Shown here in pieces: positions 26,228 to 35,489 of a DNA stretch of 40,573 nucleotides. The notes beneath the pieces are model-generated. The model saw nothing but the letters and a program-made list of their open reading frames with translations. It did no database searches and was not told where the DNA came from. The position numbers and the translations under genes were made by a program. Each line of letters begins with the position of its first letter. Position 1 is the first letter of the stretch. The stretch is from Veronia pacifica (GTDB taxonomy: Bacteria; Pseudomonadota; Gammaproteobacteria; Enterobacterales; Vibrionaceae), in NCBI RefSeq assembly GCF_001707825.1, contig NZ_LYBM01000045.1:1-40573 (forward strand), given 5' to 3'.

Positions 26228-28270
26228 TCAGCCAGCAATACCACTGTGACGCAACAATGCATCCGGCGATGGCTCGCGGCCACGGAAGCGTTTGAACAGC
26301 TCCATAGGCTCTTCACTGCCGCCACGCTCGAGAATGTTCTCAAGGAACGACGCGCCTGTATCTGTGTTGAAGATTCCCTCTTCTTCAAAACGGCCAAAGG
26401 CATCAGAGGATAGTACCTCTGCCCACAGGTAACTGTAATAGCCAGCACTGTAGCCACCAGCAAAGATATGGCTGAAGGCGTGTGGGAAGCGGTTCCATTC
26501 AGGCGATGGTACAACAGAAACACGACTTTTCACTTCAGCCAGGGTCTCCAATACTTTTGGTCCTTCTTCAGGGTCAAAGCGGGTGAACAGCGTGAAGTCG
26601 AACAGTCCGAATTCCAACTGACGCAGAATAAACATCGCCGACTGGAAGTTCTTCGCGGCAAGCATCTTGTCTAACATGGCTTTTGGCAATGGCTCGCCCG
26701 TCTCAAAGTGACCGGAAATAAACGCCAGTGCCTCTTCCTGCCAGCACCAGTTTTCCAGGAACTGACTTGGCAGCTCGACCGCATCCCACGGCACGCCGTT
26801 AATACCGGATACAGCCGGAGCTTCAACCTGTGTCAGCATGTGGTGGATACCATGACCAAACTCATGGAACAGCGTAACCACTTCGTTATGGGTAAACAGC
26901 GCAGGTTTATCACCTACAGGCTTGTTAAAATTACAGGTCAGGTAAGCGACAGGCGTTTGTAACTCACCATTATCAGTTACACGACGTACACGACACTCAT
27001 CCATCCACGCTCCGCCTCGCTTATTTTCACGGGCATACAGATCGAGATAGAAGCTACCACGGAGGTCACCTTTGGCATCGAAAATATCGTAGAAAGACAC
27101 GGACTCATGCCAAACATCGACACCTTCACGCGGCTTCACTGTCATACCAAACACACGGTTCAGTACTTCAAACAGGCCAGACACGGCCTTGCTTTCAGGG
27201 AAATAAGGTCGCAGTTCCTCATCGGAAATACTGTATTGGTGTTGCTTGAGTTTTTCACCGTAGTAACCGACATCCCAAGGCTCAAGTTTTTCAACGCCGT
27301 AGGTGTCTTTAGCGAATGCTTCCAGATTTTGAAACTCTTTCTGACCCTGAGGGTGGGCTTTTTCAGCCAGCTCGTTCAGAAAGCCCATCACCTGTTCTGT
27401 GCTCTCTGCCATCTTGGTAGCTAGTGAACGCTCACTATAGCTGTTAAATCCGAGAAGTCGCGAAATCTCATGCTTCAGTTGTAGAGTTTCATGAATCAGA
27501 TCAGTATTATCCCACTTACCCGCAGACGGACCGCGATCCGATGCACGGGTCGAGAACGCCTCGTAAAGTTCAGCACGCAGCTCTCGGTTATCACAGTAGG
27601 TCATCACAGGTAAATATGAGGGCATTTCAAGCGTGAGCAGGTAACCCTCTTCCTCTTTGGCTTCTGCCGCCGCTTTGGCACCTGCCAAGGCAGATTCAGG
27701 CAGGCCTGACAGCTCGGCCTCATCTTTTACCAGTTTGCTCCACCCCATGGTGGCATCCAGCACATTATTCGAGAACTTGGATGATAGCTCTGACAAACGC
27801 TTGCTGATCTCACCGAAGCGGTGCTGGTCTTTTGCGTTGAGCGCGATGCCAGATAACTCGAAGTCACGCAGCGCATCGGTAACGGTTTTCTGTTGCGCTT
27901 GGGTAAGGGTCGCGAATTCACTACTCTCTTTGATTGCTTTGTACGCGTCGTAAAGCGGCTTGTGTTGACCGACCCAGGTTGAATATTCTGACAACAGCGG
28001 CAAACAGGCCTCATAGGCGTCACGAAGTTCCTGACTGTTTACCACTGAATTCATGTGGCCCACAGGCGACCAGATTCTGCTCAAGCGGTCATCTGTTTCT
28101 GCCAACGGCGCAACAATAGTTTCCCAGCTCGGCGCAGCATTTGTAGCCAGCACCGCTTCAACCGCCTTGCGACAGTCAGCCAGTGCCTGCTCAACCGCAG
28201 GTTGTACATGCTCAGGTTTAATTTGCGAAAACGGCGGTAAATCGGTAAACGTCAGTAGTGGATTAGCCAT
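26228..28270 (-). CDS. prlC: Oligopeptidase A (M3 zinc metallopeptidase)
   Basis: A cytosolic thimet-type oligopeptidase that degrades peptides, including cleaved signal peptides. It has 680 residues, the same as E. coli PrlC/OpdA. The zinc site HEFGH is at 469-473 and the third ligand Glu is near 499 in WDAVELPSQFLENW. The C-terminal substrate-binding segment FAGGYSAGYYSYLWAE is intact. The ATG at 28270 follows AAGGAACAGGCTA. It is divergent from rlmJ, with a 151-bp shared promoter region; the prlC-rlmJ-gor neighbourhood is also seen in E. coli. Confidence 0.97.
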   Translation of the reverse strand: MANPLLTFTDLPPFSQIKPEHVQPAVEQALADCRKAVEAVLATNAAPSWETIVAPLAETDDRLSRIWSPVGHMNSVVNSQELRDAYEACLPLLSEYSTWVGQHKPLYDAYKAIKESSEFATLTQAQQKTVTDALRDFELSGIALNAKDQHRFGEISKRLSELSSKFSNNVLDATMGWSKLVKDEAELSGLPESALAGAKAAAEAKEEEGYLLTLEMPSYLPVMTYCDNRELRAELYEAFSTRASDRGPSAGKWDNTDLIHETLQLKHEISRLLGFNSYSERSLATKMAESTEQVMGFLNELAEKAHPQGQKEFQNLEAFAKDTYGVEKLEPWDVGYYGEKLKQHQYSISDEELRPYFPESKAVSGLFEVLNRVFGMTVKPREGVDVWHESVSFYDIFDAKGDLRGSFYLDLYARENKRGGAWMDECRVRRVTDNGELQTPVAYLTCNFNKPVGDKPALFTHNEVVTLFHEFGHGIHHMLTQVEAPAVSGINGVPWDAVELPSQFLENWCWQEEALAFISGHFETGEPLPKAMLDKMLAAKNFQSAMFILRQLEFGLFDFTLFTRFDPEEGPKVLETLAEVKSRVSVVPSPEWNRFPHAFSHIFAGGYSAGYYSYLWAEVLSSDAFGRFEEEGIFNTDTGASFLENILERGGSEEPMELFKRFRGREPSPDALLRHSGIAG

Positions 28271-28421
28271 TAGCCTGTTCCTTTCTCATTAATGCTATTC
28301 ATTTTTATGGAGTCACCTCTCGCCCTTTTCAATCTGGCTCGCGGGCTTTTAGGCTGCATCCATCGCTACAATCAGCGATAATGCGAGCCATATAACTTAT
28401 TTTATCCAGTGGACCTCCAAG

Positions 28422-29261
28422 ATGCTCAGTTACCGCCACAGCTTCCATGCCGGCAACCATGCCGATGTCGTCAAACACATCGTTCAGTCTCTTATCATCG
28501 AAGCATTGAAAGAAAAAGAAAAGCCATTTGTTTACCATGATACTCACAGTGGCGCCGGGCGGTACGACTTGCGCGATGAATGGTCAGAAAAAACGGGCGA
28601 GTATAAGGAAGGCATTGCTCAGCTGTGGCAGCGGGATGATGTCCCGGTTCTGATAAAACCCTACCTAGATGTCATCAAGGGCCTTAACTCTGGTAACGAG
28701 CTGCGGTTTTATCCCGGCTCACCAAAAGTTGGGCGTGCCCTGCTGCGGGAGCAGGACAGAGTAACAATGACTGAGCTTCACCCCAGCGACTTTCCACTGT
28801 TGCTGCAAGAGTTTCGTGGCGACAGACAGGTAAAAATGTTCAAGGAAGATGGCTTCGCAAGACTCAAGGCGAGCCTCCCGCCAAAAGAGCGTCGCGGTAT
28901 GGTGCTAATCGACCCGCCGTACGAACTCAAGCATGAATATCAGGATGTGGTAAATGCTATTGGTCAGAGTGTAAAGCGCTGGGCAACAGGCACCTATGCC
29001 ATCTGGTATCCGGTTGTTTATCGTCAGAACATAGACCTGATCACCGAAGGGCTTGAGAAACTGGGCATCAGAAAGATCCTACAAATTGAGCTCGGGGTAG
29101 CTGAAGATTCACAGGAAAGAGGGATGACTGCGTCGGGCATGATAGTCATTAATCCTCCGTGGAAACTCGAAAAACAGATGAGTGAACTCCTGCCATGGTT
29201 GCAGCAAGTGATTGCACCTGAGACAGGCCACCATTTTGTTAAATGGGTTGTGCCAGAATAA
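28422..29261 (+). CDS. rlmJ: 23S rRNA (adenine(2030)-N6)-methyltransferase RlmJ
   Basis: Methylates A2030 of 23S rRNA with S-adenosylmethionine. It has 279 residues (E. coli RlmJ/YhiR 280). The N-terminal signature MLSYRHSFHAGNHADVVKH is followed by the SAM-binding HDTHSGAGRYDL (about 39-50) and the N6-adenine catalytic motif DPPYE near residue 166. The C-terminal GMTASGMIVINPPW is typical of the family. The ribosome site is poor. It lies upstream of gor with 247 bp between, in which I see no clear terminator. Confidence 0.95.
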   Translation: MLSYRHSFHAGNHADVVKHIVQSLIIEALKEKEKPFVYHDTHSGAGRYDLRDEWSEKTGEYKEGIAQLWQRDDVPVLIKPYLDVIKGLNSGNELRFYPGSPKVGRALLREQDRVTMTELHPSDFPLLLQEFRGDRQVKMFKEDGFARLKASLPPKERRGMVLIDPPYELKHEYQDVVNAIGQSVKRWATGTYAIWYPVVYRQNIDLITEGLEKLGIRKILQIELGVAEDSQERGMTASGMIVINPPWKLEKQMSELLPWLQQVIAPETGHHFVKWVVPE

Positions 29262-29508
29262 CCCTTGTGGTCTTCACTTATCCCCCCATATACATAAAGT
29301 GAAACAAATCTTTGCCTGACACTGACGAGATAGATCAAATAGTCGATGCATTACATGGTTTAAGCGTCAATACACAGTAAAAGCCTTAGCCACTGAGCAC
29401 ATAATTGGTGATGGCTTGTCGTACAATTAGCGTTTTACACCAGAAAAAAATGACGTAATGTTTACTGTATCTTAGTCAATCAGGCGGCCCGTTAAGATGG
29501 AGAACAAA

Positions 29509-30864
29509 ATGGCCAAGCATTTCGATTATATCTGTATTGGTGGCGGCAGTGGCGGTATCGCTTCTGCTAACAGAGCAGCCATGCACGGTGCCAAAGTGGC
29601 ACTGATAGAAGCAAAACACATGGGCGGTACCTGCGTAAACGTAGGTTGTGTGCCTAAAAAAGTAATGTGGTACGGCGCTCAGGTTGCCGAAGCCATCAAG
29701 CAATATGGGCCATCATACGGGTTTGATACCACGGTTAACCATTTTGACTGGAGCAAACTGATTGAGAACCGTTCTGCGTATATCGGACGGATCCATAAAT
29801 CATACGATAACGTGCTGGGCAAAAATCAGGTTGAAGTGATCAACGGCTACGCGACCTTTGTTGACGCTAATACTGTCGAGGTAATGGGTGAGCAGTATAC
29901 CGCTGACCATATTACAATCGCAGTGGGCGGCAGCCCGATGATCCCAAGCTTGCCGGGAGCAGAGTATGGTATTGATTCAGACGGTTTCTTCGACCTCCCT
30001 GAGCAGCCAAAGCGCGCAGCGGTTATTGGCGCGGGCTATATAGCCGTTGAAATTGCCGGCGTTCTGAATGCGCTAGGTACTGACACGCACCTTTTTGTTC
30101 GCAAAGGCAAACCGCTTCGCAGTTTTGATCCTACGATTGTCGAGACCTTGGTTGACGTCATGAACAATGAAGGTCCCACTCTGCGTAATGAGTGTATTCC
30201 GAAAGAAGTAGTAAAAGAGCAGGATGGTAGCCTGACCATTCACTTCGAAAATGGCCACTCACACAACACTGATGTCCTGATCTGGGCTGTTGGACGTAAG
30301 CCAGCGACAGGTAACCTGAATCTTGAGGCCGCTGGTGTCAAGACAGATGATCGCGGCTACATCATTGTGGATGAATACCAGACCACCAGCACCGCCAACA
30401 TTTACAGCGTAGGTGACATTATTAAGGGCGGCATAGAGCTGACACCTGTTGCCGTTAAAGCTGGCCGCTTGCTGTCTGAACGCCTGTTCAACAACAAGCC
30501 TGAAGCCAAAATGGACTACGACCTTGTGCCTACTGTGGTATTCAGCCACCCAGCCATTGGTACGATCGGACTGACTGAGCCTGAAGCCATCGAAAAATAT
30601 GGTGAGGATCAGGTAAAAGTTTATACGTCTGGTTTTACAGCAATGTATACCGCCGTCACCGAGCACCGCCAGCCATGTAAAATGAAGCTGGTTTGCGCAG
30701 GGCCTGACGAAAAAGTCGTGGGTCTGCATGGTATCGGCTATGGCGTTGATGAAATGATCCAAGGCTTTGGTGTTGCCATGAAGATGGGTGCAACCAAAGA
30801 AGACTTTGATAGCGTGGTTGCGATTCACCCTACCGGGTCTGAGGAATTCGTTACCATGAGATGA
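29509..30864 (+). CDS. gor: Glutathione reductase
   Basis: A cytosolic FAD enzyme that reduces glutathione disulfide with NADPH. The start is set at ATG 29509 ([13 protein letters not shown]) because GGAG lies six bases upstream; an ATG at 29497 overlaps that ribosome site and is rejected. That gives 451 residues (E. coli 450). The FAD motif GGGSGGIAS is at 11-19, the redox-active disulfide is C42/C47 in [12 protein letters not shown], an NADPH motif [12 protein letters not shown] follows, and the interface His is in [11 protein letters not shown]. Two hairpin terminators follow the stop. Confidence 0.97.
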   Translation: MAKHFDYICIGGGSGGIASANRAAMHGAKVALIEAKHMGGTCVNVGCVPKKVMWYGAQVAEAIKQYGPSYGFDTTVNHFDWSKLIENRSAYIGRIHKSYDNVLGKNQVEVINGYATFVDANTVEVMGEQYTADHITIAVGGSPMIPSLPGAEYGIDSDGFFDLPEQPKRAAVIGAGYIAVEIAGVLNALGTDTHLFVRKGKPLRSFDPTIVETLVDVMNNEGPTLRNECIPKEVVKEQDGSLTIHFENGHSHNTDVLIWAVGRKPATGNLNLEAAGVKTDDRGYIIVDEYQTTSTANIYSVGDIIKGGIELTPVAVKAGRLLSERLFNNKPEAKMDYDLVPTVVFSHPAIGTIGLTEPEAIEKYGEDQVKVYTSGFTAMYTAVTEHRQPCKMKLVCAGPDEKVVGLHGIGYGVDEMIQGFGVAMKMGATKEDFDSVVAIHPTGSEEFVTMR

Positions 30865-30870
30865 TAAAAA

Positions 30871-30896
30871 AGCGCTGAGTTAACTTAGCGCTTTTA
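30871..30896. terminator. Bidirectional terminator between gor and the phosphatase gene
   Basis: AGCGCT at 30871-30876 and AGCGCT at 30887-30892 are self-complementary and extend into flanking A/T runs. The minus strand has six T after it, the plus strand four. It can end gor and the converging phosphatase gene. Confidence 0.8.
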
Positions 30897-30915
30897 TCAT
30901 CTGTCTTTATTATGG

Positions 30916-30937
30916 GCTGCCATTAGGCAGCTTTTTT
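30916..30937 (+). terminator. Second terminator downstream of gor
   Basis: GCTGCC at 30916-30921 and GGCAGC at 30926-30931, loop ATTA, then six T on the plus strand. Confidence 0.75.
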
Positions 30938-30957
30938 CATGCGTCGTTAGCCGCTGA

Positions 30958-32595
30958 TTACTTCAGGCCCAGTGCCTTAATCATTTTCTGGCCGACCTCA
31001 ACATGATGCTGCATCGTTGAAAACTGCTCGGTTACGCTGGTTGGACCGAAAGCGTAAACTGGGACGGGTGCCGCTGTGTGTGTCCCTGTTCCCCAAACCA
31101 CATTCTGATCTGCTGCCAGCACGCGACCAATCTTTGCTGTATGGTCATCATCGGCATAAACATAGAACTCTTTAAAGTCATCAAACTGAGGGACTACTTT
31201 CGCACTTTGATACTTGTGGCCAGTCTGATAATAGCTATTTTTCTCACGCTCGCCGACAGCTGCCGCCTGATCTATGGTGACCTTGTAGTCGCTGTATTTA
31301 TTGATTGCAGCCTGCCAGTCTTTTGCAGACGCCTCATCAAAATTCCAGTCAGGGCTCGCTGCATCCAGCATATCGAAAAATGTGCCACTCTGATTATAGA
31401 GTCGGTCGAGATGGGCCAAGTCACCAAAGTTAAAGTTAGGTTTGTAATCATGACCTTTCATACCAGCACCCGGCAGAGTTTCCGCCTTTGGTGTTTCTTT
31501 GCGCGAGTAACTGAAACCAAAGCTGCCTGTCTCATGGTCTGCAGTAACAACCACCAGCGTGTCGTTGCGGTTTTCTACCCACTCATAAACGGCATTGACT
31601 GCTTCATCAAACTTCAACAGCTCATGCAGCATCCAGCCAGCATCGTTGGCGTGCCCTGCCCAGTCAATCTGCCCGCCCTCAACCATCAGGAAGAAGCCAT
31701 CTTCATCACGTGATAGCACATCCAGTGCTTTAATCGTCATATCACGCAATGATGGCTGAGTGCAGGAGTTATTCTTTTTACAGGTAGAATATGCAATGCC
31801 GTCGTTCATGCCAGAGTTAGCGAATAAACCAAGAAGCTTATCTGTCGCCGCGCTTTCAAGTTGTTTTCTATCAAATGCTAACTCGTAACCATGCTTTTCT
31901 TTGGCTTCAACCACTAGATTACGATCATCTTTACGCTTTGATTTTTTGTAGACGGATTTTGGCGCGCCCAGTGCTGCCATTACTTCTTGATCGGCGACAT
32001 CCTTTTTAATGTCTGATGGCATGAATACTCTTGCACCACCGGAAAGCATGACATCAACGTTACCGCTTTCTATCAGCTCAACTGCAATTTGAGACTCGAA
32101 AGAGCGGTGTGGCTGGTGAGAAGCAAAAGCCGCTGGTGTCGCGTGAGTAATGCGAGTGTCGGACACAAGACCTGTCGCCTTTCCAGCCTTTTTCGCTTTC
32201 TCAAGGATGGTTTCTACAACGTTTCCCTGATAATCAAGGCCAATCATCTCTGAGCCTGCAGCTACCCCCGTCGCCAACTGGGTGGCCGAGCAGGCAGAAT
32301 CAACCACCAGCTTACCGTGTTTTCCGTGTGGCGCATTCAGTGAGAGTCCCAGACGCCCCTTATTGGCAAGCTTGGACAGTGCTGTTTGTCTCTCCAGCTC
32401 AGAGCCCGGCGCACGGCGGACATATTCTTCAAGCAGGCCGACCTGTTGTGGGCCCATACCATCACCAATCATAAGAATGACATTTCTGACTTCATACTTA
32501 TGGGATTGAACACTTTCAGATGCCACAGCAACATTTGCCGAGAGACTTCCCATTGCCACCGCAGAAACGGTAATGGCCATCAGCGTCTTTTTCAT
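30958..32595 (-). CDS. phoA: Periplasmic alkaline phosphatase (PhoA family, vibrio-type long form)
   Basis: Releases phosphate from monoesters in the periplasm. It has 545 residues with a signal peptide (MKKTLMAITVSAVAMGSLSA, cleavage near VAVA). Metal and catalytic motifs are visible: MIGDGMG (D45), the nucleophile S100 in VDSACSATQLATG, HATPAAFASH, a GGQIDWAGHAND metal site, TADHETG and GTGTHTAAPVPVYAFG. It is about 75 residues longer than E. coli PhoA (471). The extra sequence lies mostly in the second half, as in the cold-adapted vibrio enzyme, where a large insert forms the dimer crown (established for that enzyme; inferred here). The ATG follows AAGGATTAAACG. No convincing Pho box was seen. 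Confidence 0.93.
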   Translation of the reverse strand: MKKTLMAITVSAVAMGSLSANVAVASESVQSHKYEVRNVILMIGDGMGPQQVGLLEEYVRRAPGSELERQTALSKLANKGRLGLSLNAPHGKHGKLVVDSACSATQLATGVAAGSEMIGLDYQGNVVETILEKAKKAGKATGLVSDTRITHATPAAFASHQPHRSFESQIAVELIESGNVDVMLSGGARVFMPSDIKKDVADQEVMAALGAPKSVYKKSKRKDDRNLVVEAKEKHGYELAFDRKQLESAATDKLLGLFANSGMNDGIAYSTCKKNNSCTQPSLRDMTIKALDVLSRDEDGFFLMVEGGQIDWAGHANDAGWMLHELLKFDEAVNAVYEWVENRNDTLVVVTADHETGSFGFSYSRKETPKAETLPGAGMKGHDYKPNFNFGDLAHLDRLYNQSGTFFDMLDAASPDWNFDEASAKDWQAAINKYSDYKVTIDQAAAVGEREKNSYYQTGHKYQSAKVVPQFDDFKEFYVYADDDHTAKIGRVLAADQNVVWGTGTHTAAPVPVYAFGPTSVTEQFSTMQHHVEVGQKMIKALGLK

Positions 32596-32778
32596 CGTTT
32601 AATCCTTAAACACGATTGAAATAAAATTCGCGGCAAGACTATGATGAAAACGTGATGGTTTAATTGCTGATTATTTACACTTTTTTGACAAAACCCACCT
32701 CACGAGCAACGCGCTTCATTTTTCATGTGACTGGGTTTTAGTCGGTATGCGGATAAAATTTGAGGGGTAATTGAGAAA

Positions 32779-32803
32779 CCAGCCGTTTGGGAACAACGGC
32801 TGG
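32779..32803 (-). terminator. Hairpin (probable terminator) of the SPOR-like gene
   Basis: CCAGCCGTT at 32779-32787 and AACGGCTGG at 32795-32803, a perfect 9-bp stem with a 7-base loop. The minus-strand tail is only TTTCTC, so the terminator function is weakly supported. Confidence 0.55.
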
Positions 32804-32815
32804 CATTGAGTTAAT

Positions 32816-33304
32816 TTATCTGGTCCGGCTGAGCAACGGTAAAGCCGGTTGAGACAACTGCTCTGGCGCAGTCTGCTCTTCAGTCTCGACTCTTAGCTGT
32901 CGAATAAAAGACGTCTCTGACCACGGGTGTAGCTCTCTAAGCCTGTCCCGGGAGTGGATCGCCATACGGAAATCGTTGTATGGCCCCACAAGACAGCGGT
33001 AGAGCTCCGATTCCTTGCGAAGGAACAAGGGTGCATTATCAAGTGAAATACGCAGTAGCTGAGCGAACCAAGGGGGAGGAACTCTATCTGTCATGCTGCA
33101 TTGAACCCAGAACTGCTGAGCATCATCTGCAGGATTTCTACCCCAAAGCCCTTCGCCCACGTCACACTCCGTGGATAACATCAACCAACCCGCCTCACCT
33201 TCGCTTGCTTGACAGGATGTTGCGGCATTGGCTGTTGGTAAAAGCGCCAGCATAGTTATTGCTAAAAAGATTACCCGAAACAACACACTCACCTCTGAGT
33301 CCAC
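32816..33304 (-). CDS. Small exported SPOR-like protein
   Basis: About 160 residues with a signal peptide (RVIFLAITMLALLPTANA, then ATSCQ). Residues about 63-135 resemble a SPOR peptidoglycan-binding fold: FWVQCSM opens it, and LYRCLVGPYNDFRMAIHSRD gives the typical R/K-V-x-VGP-Y step. SPOR domains bind denuded septal glycan, so a periplasmic role at the division site is possible (inference). The listed start is GTG 33304. A GAGGTGAG ribosome-like site inside it could instead favour TTG near 33283, and there is no ATG before the signal core. It is a single gene between phoA and the ABC operon, with no link to either seen. Confidence 0.68.
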   Translation of the reverse strand: MDSEVSVLFRVIFLAITMLALLPTANAATSCQASEGEAGWLMLSTECDVGEGLWGRNPADDAQQFWVQCSMTDRVPPPWFAQLLRISLDNAPLFLRKESELYRCLVGPYNDFRMAIHSRDRLRELHPWSETSFIRQLRVETEEQTAPEQLSQPALPLLSRTR

Positions 33305-33444
33305 TTATCTCAGTAAGCTTATGACGAAAAGAGCAATACTAACAACCCAGAGGCTGTCTCAGATGCTAAAGAAAGTTCAAAAATTAGTGATCTGAGTGCT
33401 GAACATGGTCTTGAAAGTGAAAAATGCCTATTAATGGTCGCCAG

Positions 33445-33480
33445 AAAAACAAAAAGCAGCCGAAGCTGCTTTTTGTTTTT
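33445..33480. terminator. Terminator of the ABC importer operon
   Basis: A perfect 16-bp stem (33445-33460 with 33465-33480, loop CGAA) with core AGCAGC/GCTGCT and A/T-rich arms, able to act in both directions. It lies 20 bases past the last gene of the operon. Confidence 0.92.
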
Positions 33481-33499
33481 CATTGTTTTCACTCAAATA

Positions 33500-34441
33500 T
33501 TAACCCTTGTAGATTTTAGGATTAAAGACATCGCGCAGCCAGTCGCCGAGAAGGTTAATCACCAACACCAGAAGAACGAGTAATATCCCAGGGAAAGCCG
33601 TTATCCACCATGATCCCGAGAAAATATAGGTGAAACCAATACTGATCAGTGATCCGAGAGAAGGTGTGTCAGCTGGCATCCCAAGCCCGAGGAACGACAG
33701 CGCCGCTTCCGACATAATGGCATTTGCCACCTGAACCGTTGAGATCACGAGTATCGGTGAGAGACAATTTGGCAAAATATGTCTGAACATGATCCTCAGA
33801 GAACGGAACCCCATGACCTGAGCCGCCTCAACATATTCTTTCTTTTTCTCTGCCAACACAGAAGCGCGAATAGTTCGTGCATACTGCGGCCACTCCGCAA
33901 CACCGATGATAACCACCAGCATCAGAATCGCGTACTGACTGTAAAATTCACTGCCAAAACTGGCTTTGAAAATCGCCGATATAATGATCGCGACCATCAT
34001 AGTAGAGAACGACAACTGAACATCAGCAACCCGCATCAGAAAGCTATCGATTCGGCCGCCAAAGTAACCAGCCGTCAGACCAACCACAATTCCAATCGCA
34101 AGTTGAAGTGCCACCGCACCTAAACCGATGATCAGCGATATCCTCAGACCATACATCATCGTTGAGAGAATATCTCGGCCCTGATTATCAGTGCCTAGTA
34201 AGAAGCGTGTTTCACCCTCCTCAAGCCATGCAGGTGGTAGCTCTGAGTCCATGATATCAATTGTCGCCAGATCATAAGGGTTAGCCGGGGACAGGATGGG
34301 CGCAAACACTGCAGTCAGAACAAACAGAGCAAACACGATAAAGCTGCCGATTGCTACTTTATCGCGCTTAAAAAAGTAGAAAAAATCAGATTCCAGAAAA
34401 CGCTGCCAGCGCGAAGGAGTTGTCGAAGTTATATTAGTCAT
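33500..34441 (-). CDS. ABC importer permease, GsiD/DppC-like
   Basis: An inner-membrane permease subunit of 313 residues for peptide- or glutathione-type substrates. The N-terminal OppC_N segment (FYFFKRDKVAIGSFIVFALFVLTAVFAP) is followed by five further helices. The EAA loop that contacts the ATPase reads EAAQVMGFRSLRIMFRHILPN at about 203-223. The ATG at 34441 follows the stop of the upstream permease by one base, so translation is probably coupled. It is last in the operon. Confidence 0.93.
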   Translation of the reverse strand: MTNITSTTPSRWQRFLESDFFYFFKRDKVAIGSFIVFALFVLTAVFAPILSPANPYDLATIDIMDSELPPAWLEEGETRFLLGTDNQGRDILSTMMYGLRISLIIGLGAVALQLAIGIVVGLTAGYFGGRIDSFLMRVADVQLSFSTMMVAIIISAIFKASFGSEFYSQYAILMLVVIIGVAEWPQYARTIRASVLAEKKKEYVEAAQVMGFRSLRIMFRHILPNCLSPILVISTVQVANAIMSEAALSFLGLGMPADTPSLGSLISIGFTYIFSGSWWITAFPGILLVLLVLVINLLGDWLRDVFNPKIYKG

Positions 34442-34442
34442 A

Positions 34443-35420
34443 CTAAGCTCCCTTGCCTGTCAGGTTTACCGTAGGATTGATAAATCCGTACAGTAAATCG
34501 ACCAGAGTATTCGTCACGACAAAAATCAGTCCGACAAAAATGACGTAGGCAGTGATCAATGGCGTATCCACACGATTAATCGCCTCAAGAAAAATAAAGC
34601 CCATCCCCGGCCATTGGAAAACAGTCTCAGTCAGGATGGTATACGCCACCATAGTACCGATTTGGACACCCCCAACAGTAACCACAGGCAACATCGTATT
34701 TTTCAGTGCATGCTGGTAATAAACCTGCTTGTCAGGGAGGCCTTTTGCGCGAGCGAATTTTACATATTCTGTGCTCAGAGCCTCCAGCATCTCAGAGCGG
34801 ACTAGACGAATAAAGAGCGGGAGCATAATGGAGGAAAGAGCAATACTGGGTAAGATAAGGTGTGCAAGGCCATCTAATGTGAAAAAGCCAGACTCCCAGC
34901 CAAGCACATTGGCAGTTTCGCCTCTGCCGTAGGATGGTAGCCAGTTTAATTCTATAGAGAAGACATACATCAACATGATCGCGGTCAGGAAGACCGGAAT
35001 AGATATCCCAACAATACTAAAACCCATAATGGCTTTCGTTAACGCACTATTAGGGTGAATAGCGGAATACACCCCGAGCGGAATAGATACCACAACAATG
35101 ATAAGCGATGCTGCAACAACAAGTTCCAACGTCGCAAAAAGCTTATCGAAAATAACATCAACCACAGGGCGCTTATAGAAATAGGAGGTGCCTAGATCAC
35201 CTTGCAGTGCGTTACTAACAAATCGACTGTATTTAACAAGGAATGGATCATTGAGTCCCATTTCCTCCCTCAGCACGTCCCGCTCTGCCTCGGATACTGA
35301 TTGACCAACCAACTCTCTCAGTGGATCACCCAGATTATCCTGAATGGAAAACGCAACCAGACTGATTACAAACATGACGATCAGTGCCTGATAGACTCGT
35401 TTCCCTAAAAATGTAAACAT
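34443..35420 (-). CDS. ABC importer permease, GsiC/DppB-like
   Basis: An inner-membrane permease subunit of 325 residues that pairs with the next permease. It starts MFTFLGKRVYQALIVMFVISLVAF, the usual first helix of DppB-like proteins, and has about six membrane helices. The ATPase-contact loop reads KFARAKGLPDKQVYYQHALKN at about 221-241. It is preceded by a strong hairpin (35454-35479) that separates it from the binding-protein gene and could lower its expression relative to that gene. Confidence 0.93.
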   Translation of the reverse strand: MFTFLGKRVYQALIVMFVISLVAFSIQDNLGDPLRELVGQSVSEAERDVLREEMGLNDPFLVKYSRFVSNALQGDLGTSYFYKRPVVDVIFDKLFATLELVVAASLIIVVVSIPLGVYSAIHPNSALTKAIMGFSIVGISIPVFLTAIMLMYVFSIELNWLPSYGRGETANVLGWESGFFTLDGLAHLILPSIALSSIMLPLFIRLVRSEMLEALSTEYVKFARAKGLPDKQVYYQHALKNTMLPVVTVGGVQIGTMVAYTILTETVFQWPGMGFIFLEAINRVDTPLITAYVIFVGLIFVVTNTLVDLLYGFINPTVNLTGKGA

Positions 35421-35453
35421 GTTTACCTCACAAAATCCCTACGGCTAAAACAG

Positions 35454-35479
35454 GCAGACACCCTGATAAGGGTGTCTGC
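35454..35479 (-). other. Intercistronic hairpin between binding-protein and permease genes
   Basis: GCAGACACCC at 35454-35463 and GGGTGTCTGC at 35470-35479 form a perfect 10-bp stem with a 6-base loop, 10 bases past the binding-protein stop. The minus-strand tail is CTGTTTTAG, so partial termination or 3' protection of the upstream mRNA is likely. In many importers this keeps the binding protein in excess (established in general). Confidence 0.75.
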
Positions 35480-35489
35480 TCTAAACCTC

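Noticed and set aside
30259-30828. 189-residue minus-strand reading frame
   Set aside because: Antisense to gor, with shadow-frame composition.
31078-31713. 211-residue plus-strand reading frame
   Set aside because: Antisense to the alkaline phosphatase gene, which has all catalytic motifs; no signal or ribosome site.
32640-32720. Possible Pho box upstream of the phosphatase gene
   Set aside because: The best match (TTGTCAA-AAAA-GTGTAAA on the minus strand) agrees with the CTGTCAT repeats at only 5 and 4 of 7 positions.
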